Notes: a model not told the origin generated them from the sequence alone. Counted from the stretch's first letter, positions 1 to 10,654 are shown. The stretch is DNA of 10,654 nucleotides from Lysobacteraceae bacterium (GCA_012516015.1 JAAYXG010000312.1:1-10654); one strand, 5' to 3'. Made by a program: numbers and translations.

Positions 1-537
1 CAGCAAGTGCGCATCGACGCAACGACGCAGGGCCCTGTTGGTACCGTCGTTCGGACGCTGCAGCTCGGATCGCAGACGGAGGGGTGCGCCGTCGACGACG
101 ACGCACGACATCTGTACGTCGGCGAAGAAGACGTCGGCGTGTGGCGCTTCGATTTTCATCCCGAGGCGGGCATCGAGCCGCTCGCAGTGGCGCGCGTCGA
201 CAACCATCGAATCAGGGCGGACGTCGAAGGGCTCGCGCTCTTGCAAGATGGAAAAGAGAAATACCTGATCGTCTCGAGCCAGGGCGACAGCACGTTTCCG
301 GTCTATCGGATCGCGGGCTCCCGCCATGAGTATGTCGGACGATTTACCGTCGTCGCTGGCGATCGCATCGATGCCGTCACGGAGACGGATGGCGTGAGCG
401 CATGGAGTGGTCCGATCGGCCGCTATCCGAATGGTCTCATTGCGATGCACGACGATGAGGACGAGCCCCATGCCGGTCAGCAGAACTACAAACTCGTCGA
501 CTGGCGCGACGTCAAGCAAGCACTGGGTTTGCCATGA
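1..537 (+). CDS. Beta-propeller phytase (3-phytase family), C-terminal part, 5' end outside window
   Basis: Phytases of this family are secreted or periplasmic Ca-dependent enzymes that remove phosphate from phytate (inositol hexakisphosphate). The frame is open from base 1, so the 178 codons before the stop are only the C-terminal part of a protein that usually exceeds 350 residues, about the last three blades of the six-bladed propeller. Family signatures visible in order, counted from the GTG at base 7: LGSQTEGC (20-27) followed by a Asp-rich turn, LYVGEEDVGVWRF (36-48), ADVEGL (71-76), YLIVSSQGDSTFPVY (86-100), the TETDGV loop (125-130, DTDGI in relatives), YPNGL (140-144) and a terminal NYKLVDW (160-166). 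The acidic Glu/Asp residues in these blocks are where the family binds calcium and phosphate. The GTG at base 7 is internal, not the start. The stop overlaps the next gene's ATG (ATGA), implying one operon and translational coupling. Family assignment is firm; substrate is inferred from family. Confidence 0.93.
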   Translation, partial: QQVRIDATTQGPVGTVVRTLQLGSQTEGCAVDDDARHLYVGEEDVGVWRFDFHPEAGIEPLAVARVDNHRIRADVEGLALLQDGKEKYLIVSSQGDSTFPVYRIAGSRHEYVGRFTVVAGDRIDAVTETDGVSAWSGPIGRYPNGLIAMHDDEDEPHAGQQNYKLVDWRDVKQALGLP

Positions 538-1922
538 ACGAAACGGGGTGTGTGCGACTCGTGTGCCACGTGGCGTTGCTCGCCCTGCTCACGATCGGAT
601 CGGCTCGCGCTTCGAATACGCTGGTGCCGAGCGGCGCTTCAGCTTACGAGCCAAGCGGTTTCCCAGATCGCATCGTAGCGCTGCCTGCCGCGGATCCCGC
701 GACGGGTTTCACGGTTGCCTGGCGCACGGATGTCGAAGTCACCGCGCCGCTATTGCAGATTGCGGAAGCGCTCGACTCGCCGGATCTCGCGGATCACGCA
801 CGCGAGATCCGCGCGCGGAGCGCGACGCTCGTTTCGGAAAACGGGGTTGCGCGCCACCATCATGTTCGGCTGGAGAACCTCGAGCCCGATACGTTGTACG
901 CCTATCGTGTCCGAGGACGCGATACGTGGAGCGAGTGGATACATCACCGCACGGCCGCCGCCACGGCCCGACCGTTTTCGTTCTTGTACTTCGGCGACGC
1001 GCAGAACTCGGTCAAGAGCCTGTATTCGCGCGTGATCCGCGAGGCTTGGCGGCGCTCGCCGCGGGCAGCGTTGGCACTTTACGCCGGCGATCTCGTGAAC
1101 GGCCGAGCCGGCGAGAACGATACCGAATGGGGCGAGTGGTTCGATGCCGGCGGGTTCGTGCATTCAAGCGTGCTCACTGTGCCAGCGCCCGGCAATCACG
1201 AGCACGACGATGAGGAGCGCGACGGACGCGACCACTACATCCTGGGCAAGCATTGGCCGTTGCAGTTTCCGGTGCCGGGGAACGGCGCGCCGGGCCTGCG
1301 GCATTCGACCTACTGGTTCGACTATCAAGGCGTGCGCTTCATCGTGCTCGATTCGACATCGGCGCTGAAGAGCGGCACAGCGGACATCCAAGCGCAATGG
1401 CTACGAGGGCTCCTCGAGCGCAACCCGAATGACTGGACCGTCGTGATGTACCACCACCCGATGTTCTCGGTGAGCCTCGACCGAGACAATCCCGAATTGC
1501 GCGACCATTGGCTGCCGATCTTCGAACGGTTTGGCGTCGATCTCGTGCTGCAAGGCCACGACCACGTATATGGCCGTGGGCAGTCGGTGACTCGCGAGAG
1601 CAACGGCGGCGTAGGTCCGGTTTATGTCGTGTCGGTGTCAGGTCCGAAGCAATACCGCGTGTCCGACGGCGCGCGCCGCACCATGGGTCGTCATGCGGAG
1701 AACACCCAGCTCTATCAACGCGTTCGCATCGACGAGGACATGCTGCGCTACGAAGCATGGACAGTAACGGGAACGCTCTACGATGCGTTCGATCTTGTGA
1801 AAGCCGGGCAGGGGGTCAAGCGGCTCGTTGAGCGCTCGCCCTCGAGCGAAACCCGTCGGTGTCCGCATGAGCAGACCCGCAGCGGTCGAAAGGATCGCTG
1901 CTGGGACGGCACGGAGTGGTAG
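534..1922 (+). CDS. Secreted metallophosphoesterase with purple-acid-phosphatase-type N-terminal domain
   Basis: This 462-residue protein is predicted to hydrolyse phosphate esters outside the cytoplasm. Residues 1-26 form a signal peptide (hydrophobic core ALLALLTIG, cleavage after SARA). Residues about 40-140 look like the fibronectin-III-like N-terminal domain of purple acid phosphatases (FTVAWRTD, HHHVRLENLEPDTLYAYRV). The calcineurin-like catalytic domain spans about 147-412, with the five metal-binding blocks FGDAQN (153-158, D155), AGDLVN (184-189, D186), GNHEHD (220-225, N221), YHHP (306-309, H307) and GHDHVYGR (341-348, H342/H344). Block 2 has Asn189 where true purple enzymes have the Tyr ligand (GDxxY), so the charge-transfer colour is not expected. 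The start overlaps the phytase stop by 4 bp, suggesting it finishes phosphate release from lower inositol phosphates; that role is inference. The last 35 or so residues are Arg-rich, contain two Cys and do not look like part of the fold. Confidence 0.9.
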   Translation: MNETGCVRLVCHVALLALLTIGSARASNTLVPSGASAYEPSGFPDRIVALPAADPATGFTVAWRTDVEVTAPLLQIAEALDSPDLADHAREIRARSATLVSENGVARHHHVRLENLEPDTLYAYRVRGRDTWSEWIHHRTAAATARPFSFLYFGDAQNSVKSLYSRVIREAWRRSPRAALALYAGDLVNGRAGENDTEWGEWFDAGGFVHSSVLTVPAPGNHEHDDEERDGRDHYILGKHWPLQFPVPGNGAPGLRHSTYWFDYQGVRFIVLDSTSALKSGTADIQAQWLRGLLERNPNDWTVVMYHHPMFSVSLDRDNPELRDHWLPIFERFGVDLVLQGHDHVYGRGQSVTRESNGGVGPVYVVSVSGPKQYRVSDGARRTMGRHAENTQLYQRVRIDEDMLRYEAWTVTGTLYDAFDLVKAGQGVKRLVERSPSSETRRCPHEQTRSGRKDRCWDGTEW

Positions 1923-2121
1923 TGAGGCACACGCGCGCGATCATCGTCGAAGCCGCCGTCGTCGGCGTATTCGCGGAGCTGCATCATATCGGCCTTTGCA
2001 AACTGCCGTCCGCCGCTTGACAGAGCGAGCGGGAAGGATGGACGCTCCGGGATCGGAAGACGAAAAGTCTGCCGCTGCTTTTCTCGCTACGGCCTAGAGC
2101 CTTCAACCCACGACCTGAAGA
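1923..2121. other. Intergenic region, phosphatase to carbonic anhydrase
   Basis: This gap of 199 bp has no convincing gene. Small frames are open through it, but their translations are Arg-rich or very short and match no family I recognise. A TTGACA hexamer lies at 2017-2022 without a plausible -10 partner. A weak hairpin (AGAC/GTCT) lies near 2059-2071, with no U-tract. The last 30 bases hold a period-7 repeat, listed separately. I see no clear terminator for the phytase/phosphatase operon. Confidence 0.6.
2091..2117 (+). repeat. Degenerate period-7 repeat just before the carbonic anhydrase start
   Basis: CC dinucleotides occur at 2093, 2100, 2107 and 2114, exactly 7 bases apart, in units of the form RCC plus four variable bases (GCCTAGA, GCCTTCA, ACCCACG, ACCTGAA). 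The array ends 6 bases before the ATG at 2122. The stretch AGCCTTCAACC near 2099-2108 recurs with one change upstream of tag (4710-4720). Unlike the four gaps to the right, I see no facing inverted array at the other end of this gap. Confidence 0.6.
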
Positions 2122-2652
2122 ATGATAGTCCGAACTTTCAACGGCATCGCTCCGCAGATCGGAGCGCGAGCGTACATCGATCCCGCGGCTACCGTGATTG
2201 GACGCGTGACGATCGGGGAAGACGCCTCGATCTGGCCGGCCGCCGTCTTGCGCGGGGATGTACATGAGATACACGTCGGTGCTCGCACGAGCATTCAGGA
2301 TGTCAGCGTGCTTCACGTGACGCACGATAGCGCGGAGTACGCACCGGGCGGACGCGCATGCATCGTGGGTTCGGACGTCACCGTGGGCCATCGCGTCGTG
2401 CTGCACGCTTGTACGGTCGGCAACTGCTGCCTGATCGGTATGGGGTCGGTGGTGCTGGATGACGTGATCATCGAAGACAATGTCATCCTGGGTGCTGGCA
2501 GCCTCGTGTCGCAAGGCAAGCGGCTCGAGAGCGGGAGTCTCTATGTCGGAAGCCCCGCCAAACGAGTGCGCGATCTGAAACCGCAAGAGCTCGCGTTCCT
2601 CAAGTACTCGGCGGAGCACTACGTGAAGTTGAAGGACGCCTATTTGGTGTAG
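2122..2652 (+). CDS. yrdA: Gamma carbonic anhydrase family protein (YrdA/PaaY type, left-handed beta-helix)
   Basis: This 176-residue cytosolic protein folds as a left-handed parallel beta-helix of hexapeptide repeats (for example IGARAYIDPAATVIGRVTIG at 13-32 and VILGAGSLV at 121-129) with a C-terminal helix (about 154-173). Gamma-class enzymes form trimers with a metal between subunits. The three expected His ligands are present as H68 (VTH), H90 (VGH) and H95 (VLH), with the same 22- and 5-residue spacing as YrdA; the conserved RGD (44-46) and Gln59 are also there. It could act as a CO2 hydratase, but many YrdA-type members show weak or no measured activity and some are acyl-CoA thioesterase-like or uncharacterised, so the function is open. 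It converges on aroE, and E. coli yrdA also lies close to aroE, which supports the YrdA assignment. The start lacks a strong Shine-Dalgarno; only a GAAGA immediately precedes the ATG. Confidence 0.93.
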   Translation: MIVRTFNGIAPQIGARAYIDPAATVIGRVTIGEDASIWPAAVLRGDVHEIHVGARTSIQDVSVLHVTHDSAEYAPGGRACIVGSDVTVGHRVVLHACTVGNCCLIGMGSVVLDDVIIEDNVILGAGSLVSQGKRLESGSLYVGSPAKRVRDLKPQELAFLKYSAEHYVKLKDAYLV

Positions 2653-2653
2653 T

Positions 2654-2749
2654 GTGTGGAGTGTAAGGTCAGAAGCGCGCGGTCGCGGGCGTTGTAGGGC
2701 TCTGACCCTACACATTACACCTTACACTTCACACGTGACGCCTCGTCAC
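2654..2749. repeat. Facing period-7 arrays between convergent yrdA-like and aroE genes; nested hairpins
   Basis: Left array: GTGT/GTGT/GTCA at 2654, 2661 and 2668, spaced by 7. Right array: ACAC at 2710, 2717, 2724 and 2731, again exactly 7 apart. The outer arms 2654-2669 and 2719-2734 pair over 16 positions with a single G-T wobble. Inside is a perfect 7-bp hairpin, TGTAGGG (2693-2699) with CCCTACA (2706-2712) and a 6-base loop. A third hairpin (GTGACG 2735-2740 with CGTCAC 2744-2749) overlaps the aroE stop codon. There is no T-tract on either strand, so this is not a canonical intrinsic terminator, but between convergent genes it may block read-through both ways. Confidence 0.75.
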
Positions 2750-3594
2750 TTCGGCGGTAGCCGCTGATCCCTGATCGCCTCCAACACCGGCTTCGTGTCC
2801 GGTCTTACGCCGCGCCATAGATAAAACGACTCGGCGGCCTGCTCGACGAGCATGCCCCAGCCGCATTCCGCGCGGCCGGCGCCGATTGTTTTGGCCCAGT
2901 GCGTGAATATCGTGTCGCCTTTGCCGTACGCCATGTCGTAGCAGAGCGTTGCGGGGCCGATCGCAGAACGCGGGATCGGGGGCACGAAATCCTGCAGGCT
3001 CGCAGAAGTCGCATTGAGCACGAGATCGAAGCTGCGGTCGGCCGTAATATCGGCGAACCCGCAGCCGCGCAGCTCGCCGAGCGCCGCGAATTCCTTCGCG
3101 AGCTCGAGCGCGCGATTCTCGTTTCTATTGGTGATTTCGACGTACTCGGGTCCGGCGGCGAGCAGCGGGCCGAGCACGCCGCGCGCTGCGCCTCCCGCGC
3201 CGATGATCAGAATGCGGGTGTTTTCCAGGGCGAAGCCCAAGTTCCCGGTCAGATCCGTGATCAAGCCCGCGCCGTCGGTGTTGTCGCCATGAATCGCGTC
3301 GTCCTTGATCATGAGCGTGTTCACCGCACCGGCGATCTCTGCGCGCGGTGTTCGATAGCGCGCGACCAAGGCGGCAACCTGCTTGTGCGGGACGGTCACG
3401 TTCAGCCCCTTGCCGCCCGTTTGAAAGAAGGCGGCGACTTGCCGCTCGAACTCTTCCGGCGGCGCATCGATGCGCGAGTAGCTGATGTTTTGATTCGTCT
3501 GCTTCGCGAACATCCCATGAATGAACGGAGACCAGCTTTGGCTCACGGGATGACCGATGACGGCGTACCGATCGGGAGTAGTCGTGTCGCTCAT
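2746..3594 (-). CDS. aroE: Shikimate dehydrogenase (NADP+)
   Basis: AroE reduces 3-dehydroshikimate to shikimate with NADPH, the fourth common step to aromatic amino acids. The 282 residues match the family length. Visible motifs: substrate-binding SWSPFIHG (20-27), NVTVPHK (65-71) with catalytic K71, GAVNT (89-93), DNTDG (104-108) with catalytic D107, dinucleotide-binding GAGGAARG (132-139), the NADP-preferring NRN turn (157-159), NATS (194-197), DMAYG (220-224) and the C-terminal GMLVEQA (247-253) with Q252 near the substrate. The usual Asn after SPxxH is Gly27. The start at MSDTTT was chosen because the frame's longer extension would lie inside hemB and does not resemble AroE. It follows hemB by 4 bp (3595-3598), so the two are probably co-transcribed. 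No strong Shine-Dalgarno is visible. Confidence 0.97.
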   Translation of the reverse strand: MSDTTTPDRYAVIGHPVSQSWSPFIHGMFAKQTNQNISYSRIDAPPEEFERQVAAFFQTGGKGLNVTVPHKQVAALVARYRTPRAEIAGAVNTLMIKDDAIHGDNTDGAGLITDLTGNLGFALENTRILIIGAGGAARGVLGPLLAAGPEYVEITNRNENRALELAKEFAALGELRGCGFADITADRSFDLVLNATSASLQDFVPPIPRSAIGPATLCYDMAYGKGDTIFTHWAKTIGAGRAECGWGMLVEQAAESFYLWRGVRPDTKPVLEAIRDQRLPPK

Positions 3595-3598
3595 GTCG

Positions 3599-4730
<1,132 letters not shown>

Positions 4731-4737
4731 ATCAAGT

Positions 4738-5352
4738 ATGCCCAAGCTGACCCGCTGCACCTGGCCCCTCAAAGGCAACGCGCTTTACCTCGCCTATCAC
4801 GATACCGAGTGGGGTGTTCCCGCCTGGGACGATCAGACTCAATTCGAGTTCTTGATCCTCGAAGGCGCCCAAGCGGGATTGTCGTGGTCGACGATCCTCA
4901 ACAAGCGCGAAGGTTATCGGGCCGCGTTCGCGGGTTTCGATGCGGAGAAGATCGCCCGTTTCGGCAAACGGGACGTCGCCAGGCTCATGAAGGACCCCGG
5001 CATCGTGCGCAATCGCTTGAAGATCGAGGCGGCGATCAGCAATGCGCGCGCGTACCTCGATTTTCGAGATCGGAACGGCAGTTTCGCCGAACACATGTGG
5101 AAGTTCGTCGGCGGCAAGCCGATTCAAAACCGTTTCCGCGACACCAAAGACGTGCCGGCCACGAGCCCCGAATCGGATGCACTGAGTAGAGACCTGAAAA
5201 AGCGCGGCTTCAAATTCGTGGGCAGCACGATCATCTACGCGCACATGCAAGCGACCGGAATGGTGAACGACCACCTCGTGAGCTGTTTCAGGTACCGGGA
5301 GTGCCGCGCGCTGGGGAGCGGCGCCAAGAAGCGGTTAGCGGTTAGCGGTTAG
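4738..5352 (+). CDS. tag: DNA-3-methyladenine glycosylase I
   Basis: Tag excises 3-methyladenine from alkylated DNA, starting base-excision repair. The 204-residue protein has the helix-hairpin-helix glycosylase features: RCTW (6-9), AYHDTEWG (19-26), the pocket segment EGAQAGLSWSTIL (42-54) with Glu42 corresponding to the key Glu of E. coli Tag, and NRLKI (92-96). The structural zinc site is intact: C7, H21, H179 and C183, with the H-x3-C spacing of the E. coli enzyme. The last residues, RLAVSG, and the stop codon are read from the heptamer array at 5331-5355, so the natural C-terminus was probably extended or replaced by repeat sequence. It is divergent from hemB and followed in the same direction by rlmJ after 108 bp. 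No Shine-Dalgarno precedes the ATG, which sits directly after a period-7 array. Confidence 0.96.
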   Translation: MPKLTRCTWPLKGNALYLAYHDTEWGVPAWDDQTQFEFLILEGAQAGLSWSTILNKREGYRAAFAGFDAEKIARFGKRDVARLMKDPGIVRNRLKIEAAISNARAYLDFRDRNGSFAEHMWKFVGGKPIQNRFRDTKDVPATSPESDALSRDLKKRGFKFVGSTIIYAHMQATGMVNDHLVSCFRYRECRALGSGAKKRLAVSG

Positions 5353-5454
5353 CGGGTTCGTTCAGAATACGTTCTGCTATGTTGTCCCGCTTGCACGCAA
5401 ACCTGAGGGGACAACGGGTCCGACCGGGCTGACTAACCGCTAACCGCCAACCGC
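5331..5454. repeat. Facing heptamer arrays (GCGGTTA / TAACCGC) around the tag-rlmJ gap
   Basis: Left array: GCGGTTA in three perfect copies plus GCGG at 5331-5355, beginning inside the tag coding region. Right array: TAACCGC, TAACCGC, CAACCGC at 5434-5454, ending 6 bases before the rlmJ GTG. The arms 5331-5352 and 5433-5454 are complementary at 21 of 22 positions. This is the cleanest of the arrays in the window. On RNA the arms could form a long stem ending close to the rlmJ start. The genes are co-directional, so this is not simply a convergent terminator. Confidence 0.85.
5363..5415 (+). promoter_or_regulatory. Nested hairpins and weak extended -10 in the rlmJ leader
   Basis: Between the heptamer arms lie two smaller inverted repeats: CAGAA (5363-5367)/TTCTG (5372-5376) with a 4-base loop, and GTTGTCCC (5381-5388)/GGGACAAC (5408-5415) with a 19-base loop. 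TGCTATGTT at 5375-5383 resembles an extended -10 box (TGn plus 4 of 6 matches), with no good -35. It could drive rlmJ, with the second hairpin as an operator or leader element, but this rests on weak matches only. Confidence 0.25.
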
Positions 5455-5460
5455 TTCCAA

Positions 5461-6291
5461 GTGAACTACCGCCACGCCTTTCACGCCGGCAACTTCGCGG
5501 ACGTGCACAAGCACGTTGTCTTGCTCGCGTTGCTCGATCGATTGATGCGCAAGCCGAAGCCGCTGCTCTATCTCGATACGCATGCGGGTAGGGGGACGTA
5601 CGATCTGAGCTCGCCGGAGGCGACGCGCAGCGGCGAATGGCCCGACGGTATCGGTCGGCTCCGCGATCATGTTCCGCAGAGCGAAGAGGTGCGCCGCTAC
5701 TCGAACGCGATTGCGCCGGCGCTTGCGAAAGCGCGCTACCCGGGCTCACCCGTCCTTGCGATCGATCACCTGCGCGAGGGCGATCGCGCGGTGTTTATCG
5801 AAAAACAGCTCGAAGAGGCGTGCGCGCTGCAGCAGTCCATCCGGACTCGACGCGGCGTTTCGGTCGTGCACGGAGACGGCTACGCCGCGCTCAAGACATA
5901 CTTGCCGCCGCGCGAAAACCGCGGGCTCGTGATGATCGATCCGCCGTACGAATCGCAGCGCGAGATCGGCGATGCGGTGCGCGCGCTCGCGTTCGGCCTA
6001 CAACGCTGGCCCATAGGCGTGTTCGCGTTGTGGTACCCGATCAAGCTGGGCGGCGACGCTGCGCGCCTGCACTCGGCTTTGCAGGATAGCGGGCTTCGTA
6101 AACTGCTTGCGCTGGAGCTGACCGTAAAGCCGCACGATTCACCGATCGGCTTGAACGGCTCAGGCGTCATAGTCGCAAATCCGCCATGGCAGCTCGACGC
6201 CGAAATGGCGCCGGTACACGCGGAGTTGCATCAAATGCTGTCGCACAAGGGGAACGGCGGCGTCCGCATCGATTGGATTGTGCCTGAGTAG
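5461..6291 (+). CDS. rlmJ: 23S rRNA (adenine-2030-N6)-methyltransferase
   Basis: RlmJ methylates A2030 of 23S rRNA using S-adenosylmethionine, acting on naked rRNA before ribosome assembly is complete. The 276 residues match the E. coli length (280). The N-terminal signature YRHAFHAGNFADVHKH (3-18) is diagnostic for the family. The SAM-binding motif I follows as YLDTHAGRGTYDL (37-49), and the catalytic motif IV is DPPYE (160-164), the N6-adenine type. ALWYPIK (189-195) and NGSGVIVANPPW (the C-terminal strand region) also fit. The GTG start is chosen because it places the YRH signature at residue 3, as in relatives. The 8 bases between the last ACC of the heptamer array and the GTG contain no Shine-Dalgarno. 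The gene converges on hemF. Confidence 0.96.
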   Translation: MNYRHAFHAGNFADVHKHVVLLALLDRLMRKPKPLLYLDTHAGRGTYDLSSPEATRSGEWPDGIGRLRDHVPQSEEVRRYSNAIAPALAKARYPGSPVLAIDHLREGDRAVFIEKQLEEACALQQSIRTRRGVSVVHGDGYAALKTYLPPRENRGLVMIDPPYESQREIGDAVRALAFGLQRWPIGVFALWYPIKLGGDAARLHSALQDSGLRKLLALELTVKPHDSPIGLNGSGVIVANPPWQLDAEMAPVHAELHQMLSHKGNGGVRIDWIVPE

Positions 6292-6300
6292 ATATGTAGG

Positions 6301-6418
6301 ACGTATGGGCGTGTAGACGTGTAAATGTGCAGACGTCAGATCGCTATCGCCCGTGGCCGCGAAGCGCTTCTGACGTCCGCACGTCTACATGAGCGTCAGC
6401 GATCACACGTCCACACGT
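6301..6418. repeat. Facing period-8 arrays between convergent rlmJ and hemF
   Basis: Left array: five octamers in a row at 6301, 6309, 6317, 6325 and 6333 (ACGTATGG, GCGTGTAG, ACGTGTAA, ATGTGCAG, ACGTCAGA), consensus ACGTGTAG. Right array, inverted: TCTGACGT (6369), CCGCACGT (6377), then a degenerate 18-base stretch, then TCACACGT (6403) and CCACACGT (6411). Arms 6327-6340 and 6369-6382 pair at 13 of 14 positions around a 28-base loop. The period is 8, not 7, yet the layout is the same as in the other gaps. There is no T-tract; a bidirectional transcription block is possible. Confidence 0.75.
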
Positions 6419-6419
6419 T

Positions 6420-9871
<3,452 letters not shown>

Positions 9872-9899
9872 AAAAAAAGAAACCGCGGCAGTCCGCGGT
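9872..9899 (-). terminator. Intrinsic terminator (or attenuator) directly upstream of topA ATG
   Basis: On the minus strand a perfect 7-bp stem, ACCGCGG/CCGCGGT with loop ACTG (9882-9899), is followed by TTCTTTTTTT (9872-9881), which touches the topA start codon at 9871. This is the only canonical Rho-independent terminator I see in the window. It lies 30 bp after the smg stop, so it would end the dprA-smg transcript. Because no bases remain between the T-tract and the ATG, any transcript serving topA either reads through it or starts within it. Confidence 0.85.
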
Positions 9900-9929
9900 G
9901 CTAGTCCTTACGATGTTTCTAGGACACCG

Positions 9930-10409
9930 TCAGTGCACCGCATCTAGCCTGTTGTCGAACACGAGATCCTCCATCCTCAAATACGCACTTTCTTGGCCCG
10001 GCTGGCTGAACAGCACCATGAGCACGACCCATTTCATCTGCTCGATATCGATCTGCGTCGAGTCGAGCGCCAGCAGTCGGTCTATCACCAACTCGCGCTG
10101 GGTGGCGTTCAAGATCCCGATGCTCTCCAAGTACAGGAGATAGCCGCGGCAATCGGTATCGAGACGCGCCTGTTCGCTCGGTTCGAAGATGCGAATCGCA
10201 CGAGATGCAGGGATGACGCCCCTGCGCTCCGGTTCCGCGGAAAGCTGCTCCAGCCACTCGAGCGCACGCACGACCTCGCGCTCCGAGAATCCTGCTCGTT
10301 CCAGCTCGTCCTTCAGCGTGTCGCGATTCGGTTCGGGGGCGGACTCGAGGTCGGCGTCGAAATAATTCTCGAAGAGATAAATGAGAATATCGAGGACGCT
10401 TTCCTTCAT
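9930..10409 (-). CDS. smg: Smg family protein (DUF494)
   Basis: Smg is a small cytosolic protein of unknown biochemical function, conserved in Gamma- and Betaproteobacteria and nearly always next to dprA. The 159 residues match the family size. Family-typical stretches: VLDILIYLFENYFD (5-18), AGFSEREVVRALEWLEQL (39-56), RIFEPSEQARLDTDCRGYL (73-91), LLALDSTQIDIEQMKWVVLMVLF (112-134). It lies 16 bp after the dprA stop on the same strand, so the two are likely co-transcribed, with the transcript ending at the hairpin before topA. A GAGG lies 14 bases before the ATG, rather far for a Shine-Dalgarno. No catalytic motif is recognisable. Confidence 0.95.
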   Translation of the reverse strand: MKESVLDILIYLFENYFDADLESAPEPNRDTLKDELERAGFSEREVVRALEWLEQLSAEPERRGVIPASRAIRIFEPSEQARLDTDCRGYLLYLESIGILNATQRELVIDRLLALDSTQIDIEQMKWVVLMVLFSQPGQESAYLRMEDLVFDNRLDAVH

Positions 10410-10425
10410 TTCGCTGCTACGAGCC

Positions 10426-10654
10426 TCACTTGGTGGACGAACGGACGTACAGCCCGCCGGGGTAGGATTCGATGCGGTTTTCGAGCTCTAAAATCAACAG
10501 CATCGAAGCCACCTCGTCGGCCTTGAATCCGGTTCGCGCGACCAGTGTATCCACGCCAGCCGGCTCGAAGCCGAGCGCATCTAACAGGATTTCATAGTCT
10601 TTGTCCAATTGGCATCTGGTGGTGCCCAAATCGGACTCATCGCTAGATTTTTGC
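10426..10654 (-). CDS. dprA: DprA/Smf DNA-processing protein, C-terminal winged-helix domain only
   Basis: DprA loads RecA onto incoming single-stranded DNA during natural transformation. Only the last 75 codons are inside the window; the frame stays open to the right edge, so the Rossmann-like core is not visible. The visible part is the winged-helix domain: DYEILLDALGFEPAGVDTL, then TGFKADEVASMLLILELENRI, then the wing ending PGGLYVR, all typical of the DprA C-terminus. Adjacency to smg, as in E. coli and many relatives, supports the call. The preceding linker (about ten residues, Ser/Asp/Gln-rich) looks like the flexible hinge between domains. The TTG at 10629 is internal and not a start. 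Confidence 0.85.
   Translation of the reverse strand, partial: QKSSDESDLGTTRCQLDKDYEILLDALGFEPAGVDTLVARTGFKADEVASMLLILELENRIESYPGGLYVRSSTK

Noticed and set aside
1916..2020. 35-codon GTG-start frame with a hydrophobic stretch (AAVVGVFAEL)
   Set aside because: Too short, no start signal, and nothing recognisable; chance opening in high-GC DNA is more likely.
2017..2046. TTGACA hexamer as a -35 box for the carbonic anhydrase gene
   Set aside because: No TATAAT-like hexamer lies 16-18 bases downstream, where the sequence is GC-rich.
1828..2097. Small Arg-rich frame downstream of the phosphatase
   Set aside because: It overlaps the phosphatase 3' end, has extreme Arg content with runs of Arg, no start signal and no family resemblance.
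5331..5355. GGTTAGC repeats as telomere-like or CRISPR-like sequence
   Set aside because: Only 3.6 units of 7 bases without spacers, and paired with an inverted array; neither a CRISPR layout nor a replicon end.

Overview
The window is high-GC bacterial chromosome, coding-dense, with 10 protein genes of recognisable family and no tRNA, rRNA, CRISPR array or transposase that I can see. The right half has a gene order typical of Gammaproteobacteria: dprA - smg - topA - hemF on the minus strand, with hemB - aroE and a YrdA-type gamma carbonic anhydrase nearby. In E. coli the corresponding block is dprA-smg-yrdD-tsaC-aroE-yrdB-yrdA. The Mg-type HemB, the oxygen-dependent HemF, Smg and RlmJ all fit a gammaproteobacterium, perhaps near Xanthomonadales/Steroidobacterales; that placement is inference.

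Layout, left to right. Bases 1-1922 (+): the C-terminal part of a beta-propeller phytase, overlapping by 4 bp a secreted metallophosphoesterase of the purple-acid-phosphatase architecture. Together they look like an organic-phosphate scavenging cassette. Bases 2122-2652 (+): gamma carbonic anhydrase family protein. Bases 2746-4606 (-): hemB then aroE, 4 bp apart. Bases 4738-6291 (+): tag (3-methyladenine DNA glycosylase I) then rlmJ (23S rRNA A2030 methyltransferase). Bases 6420-10654 (-): dprA (partial, runs off the right edge), smg, topA, hemF.

The most unusual content lies in the short gaps between the genes of the middle block. Four of these gaps carry degenerate short tandem repeats, period 7 in three and period 8 in one, arranged as facing inverted arrays at the two ends of the gap. 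A fifth gap, upstream of the carbonic anhydrase, carries a one-sided period-7 array. Each gap has its own repeat sequence, so this is a shared architecture rather than copies of one element. The arrays run up to start codons and in one case supply the last codons and stop of tag. None of the nine visible gene starts has a well-placed Shine-Dalgarno core. Separately, topA is preceded by a textbook intrinsic terminator whose U-tract touches its ATG.

Functionally this is mostly housekeeping (haem and shikimate synthesis, DNA repair, topology, rRNA modification, DNA uptake) with one accessory phosphate-acquisition module at the left. I found no defence, mobile or novel enzymatic system; the intergenic repeat architecture is the best candidate for something under-described.
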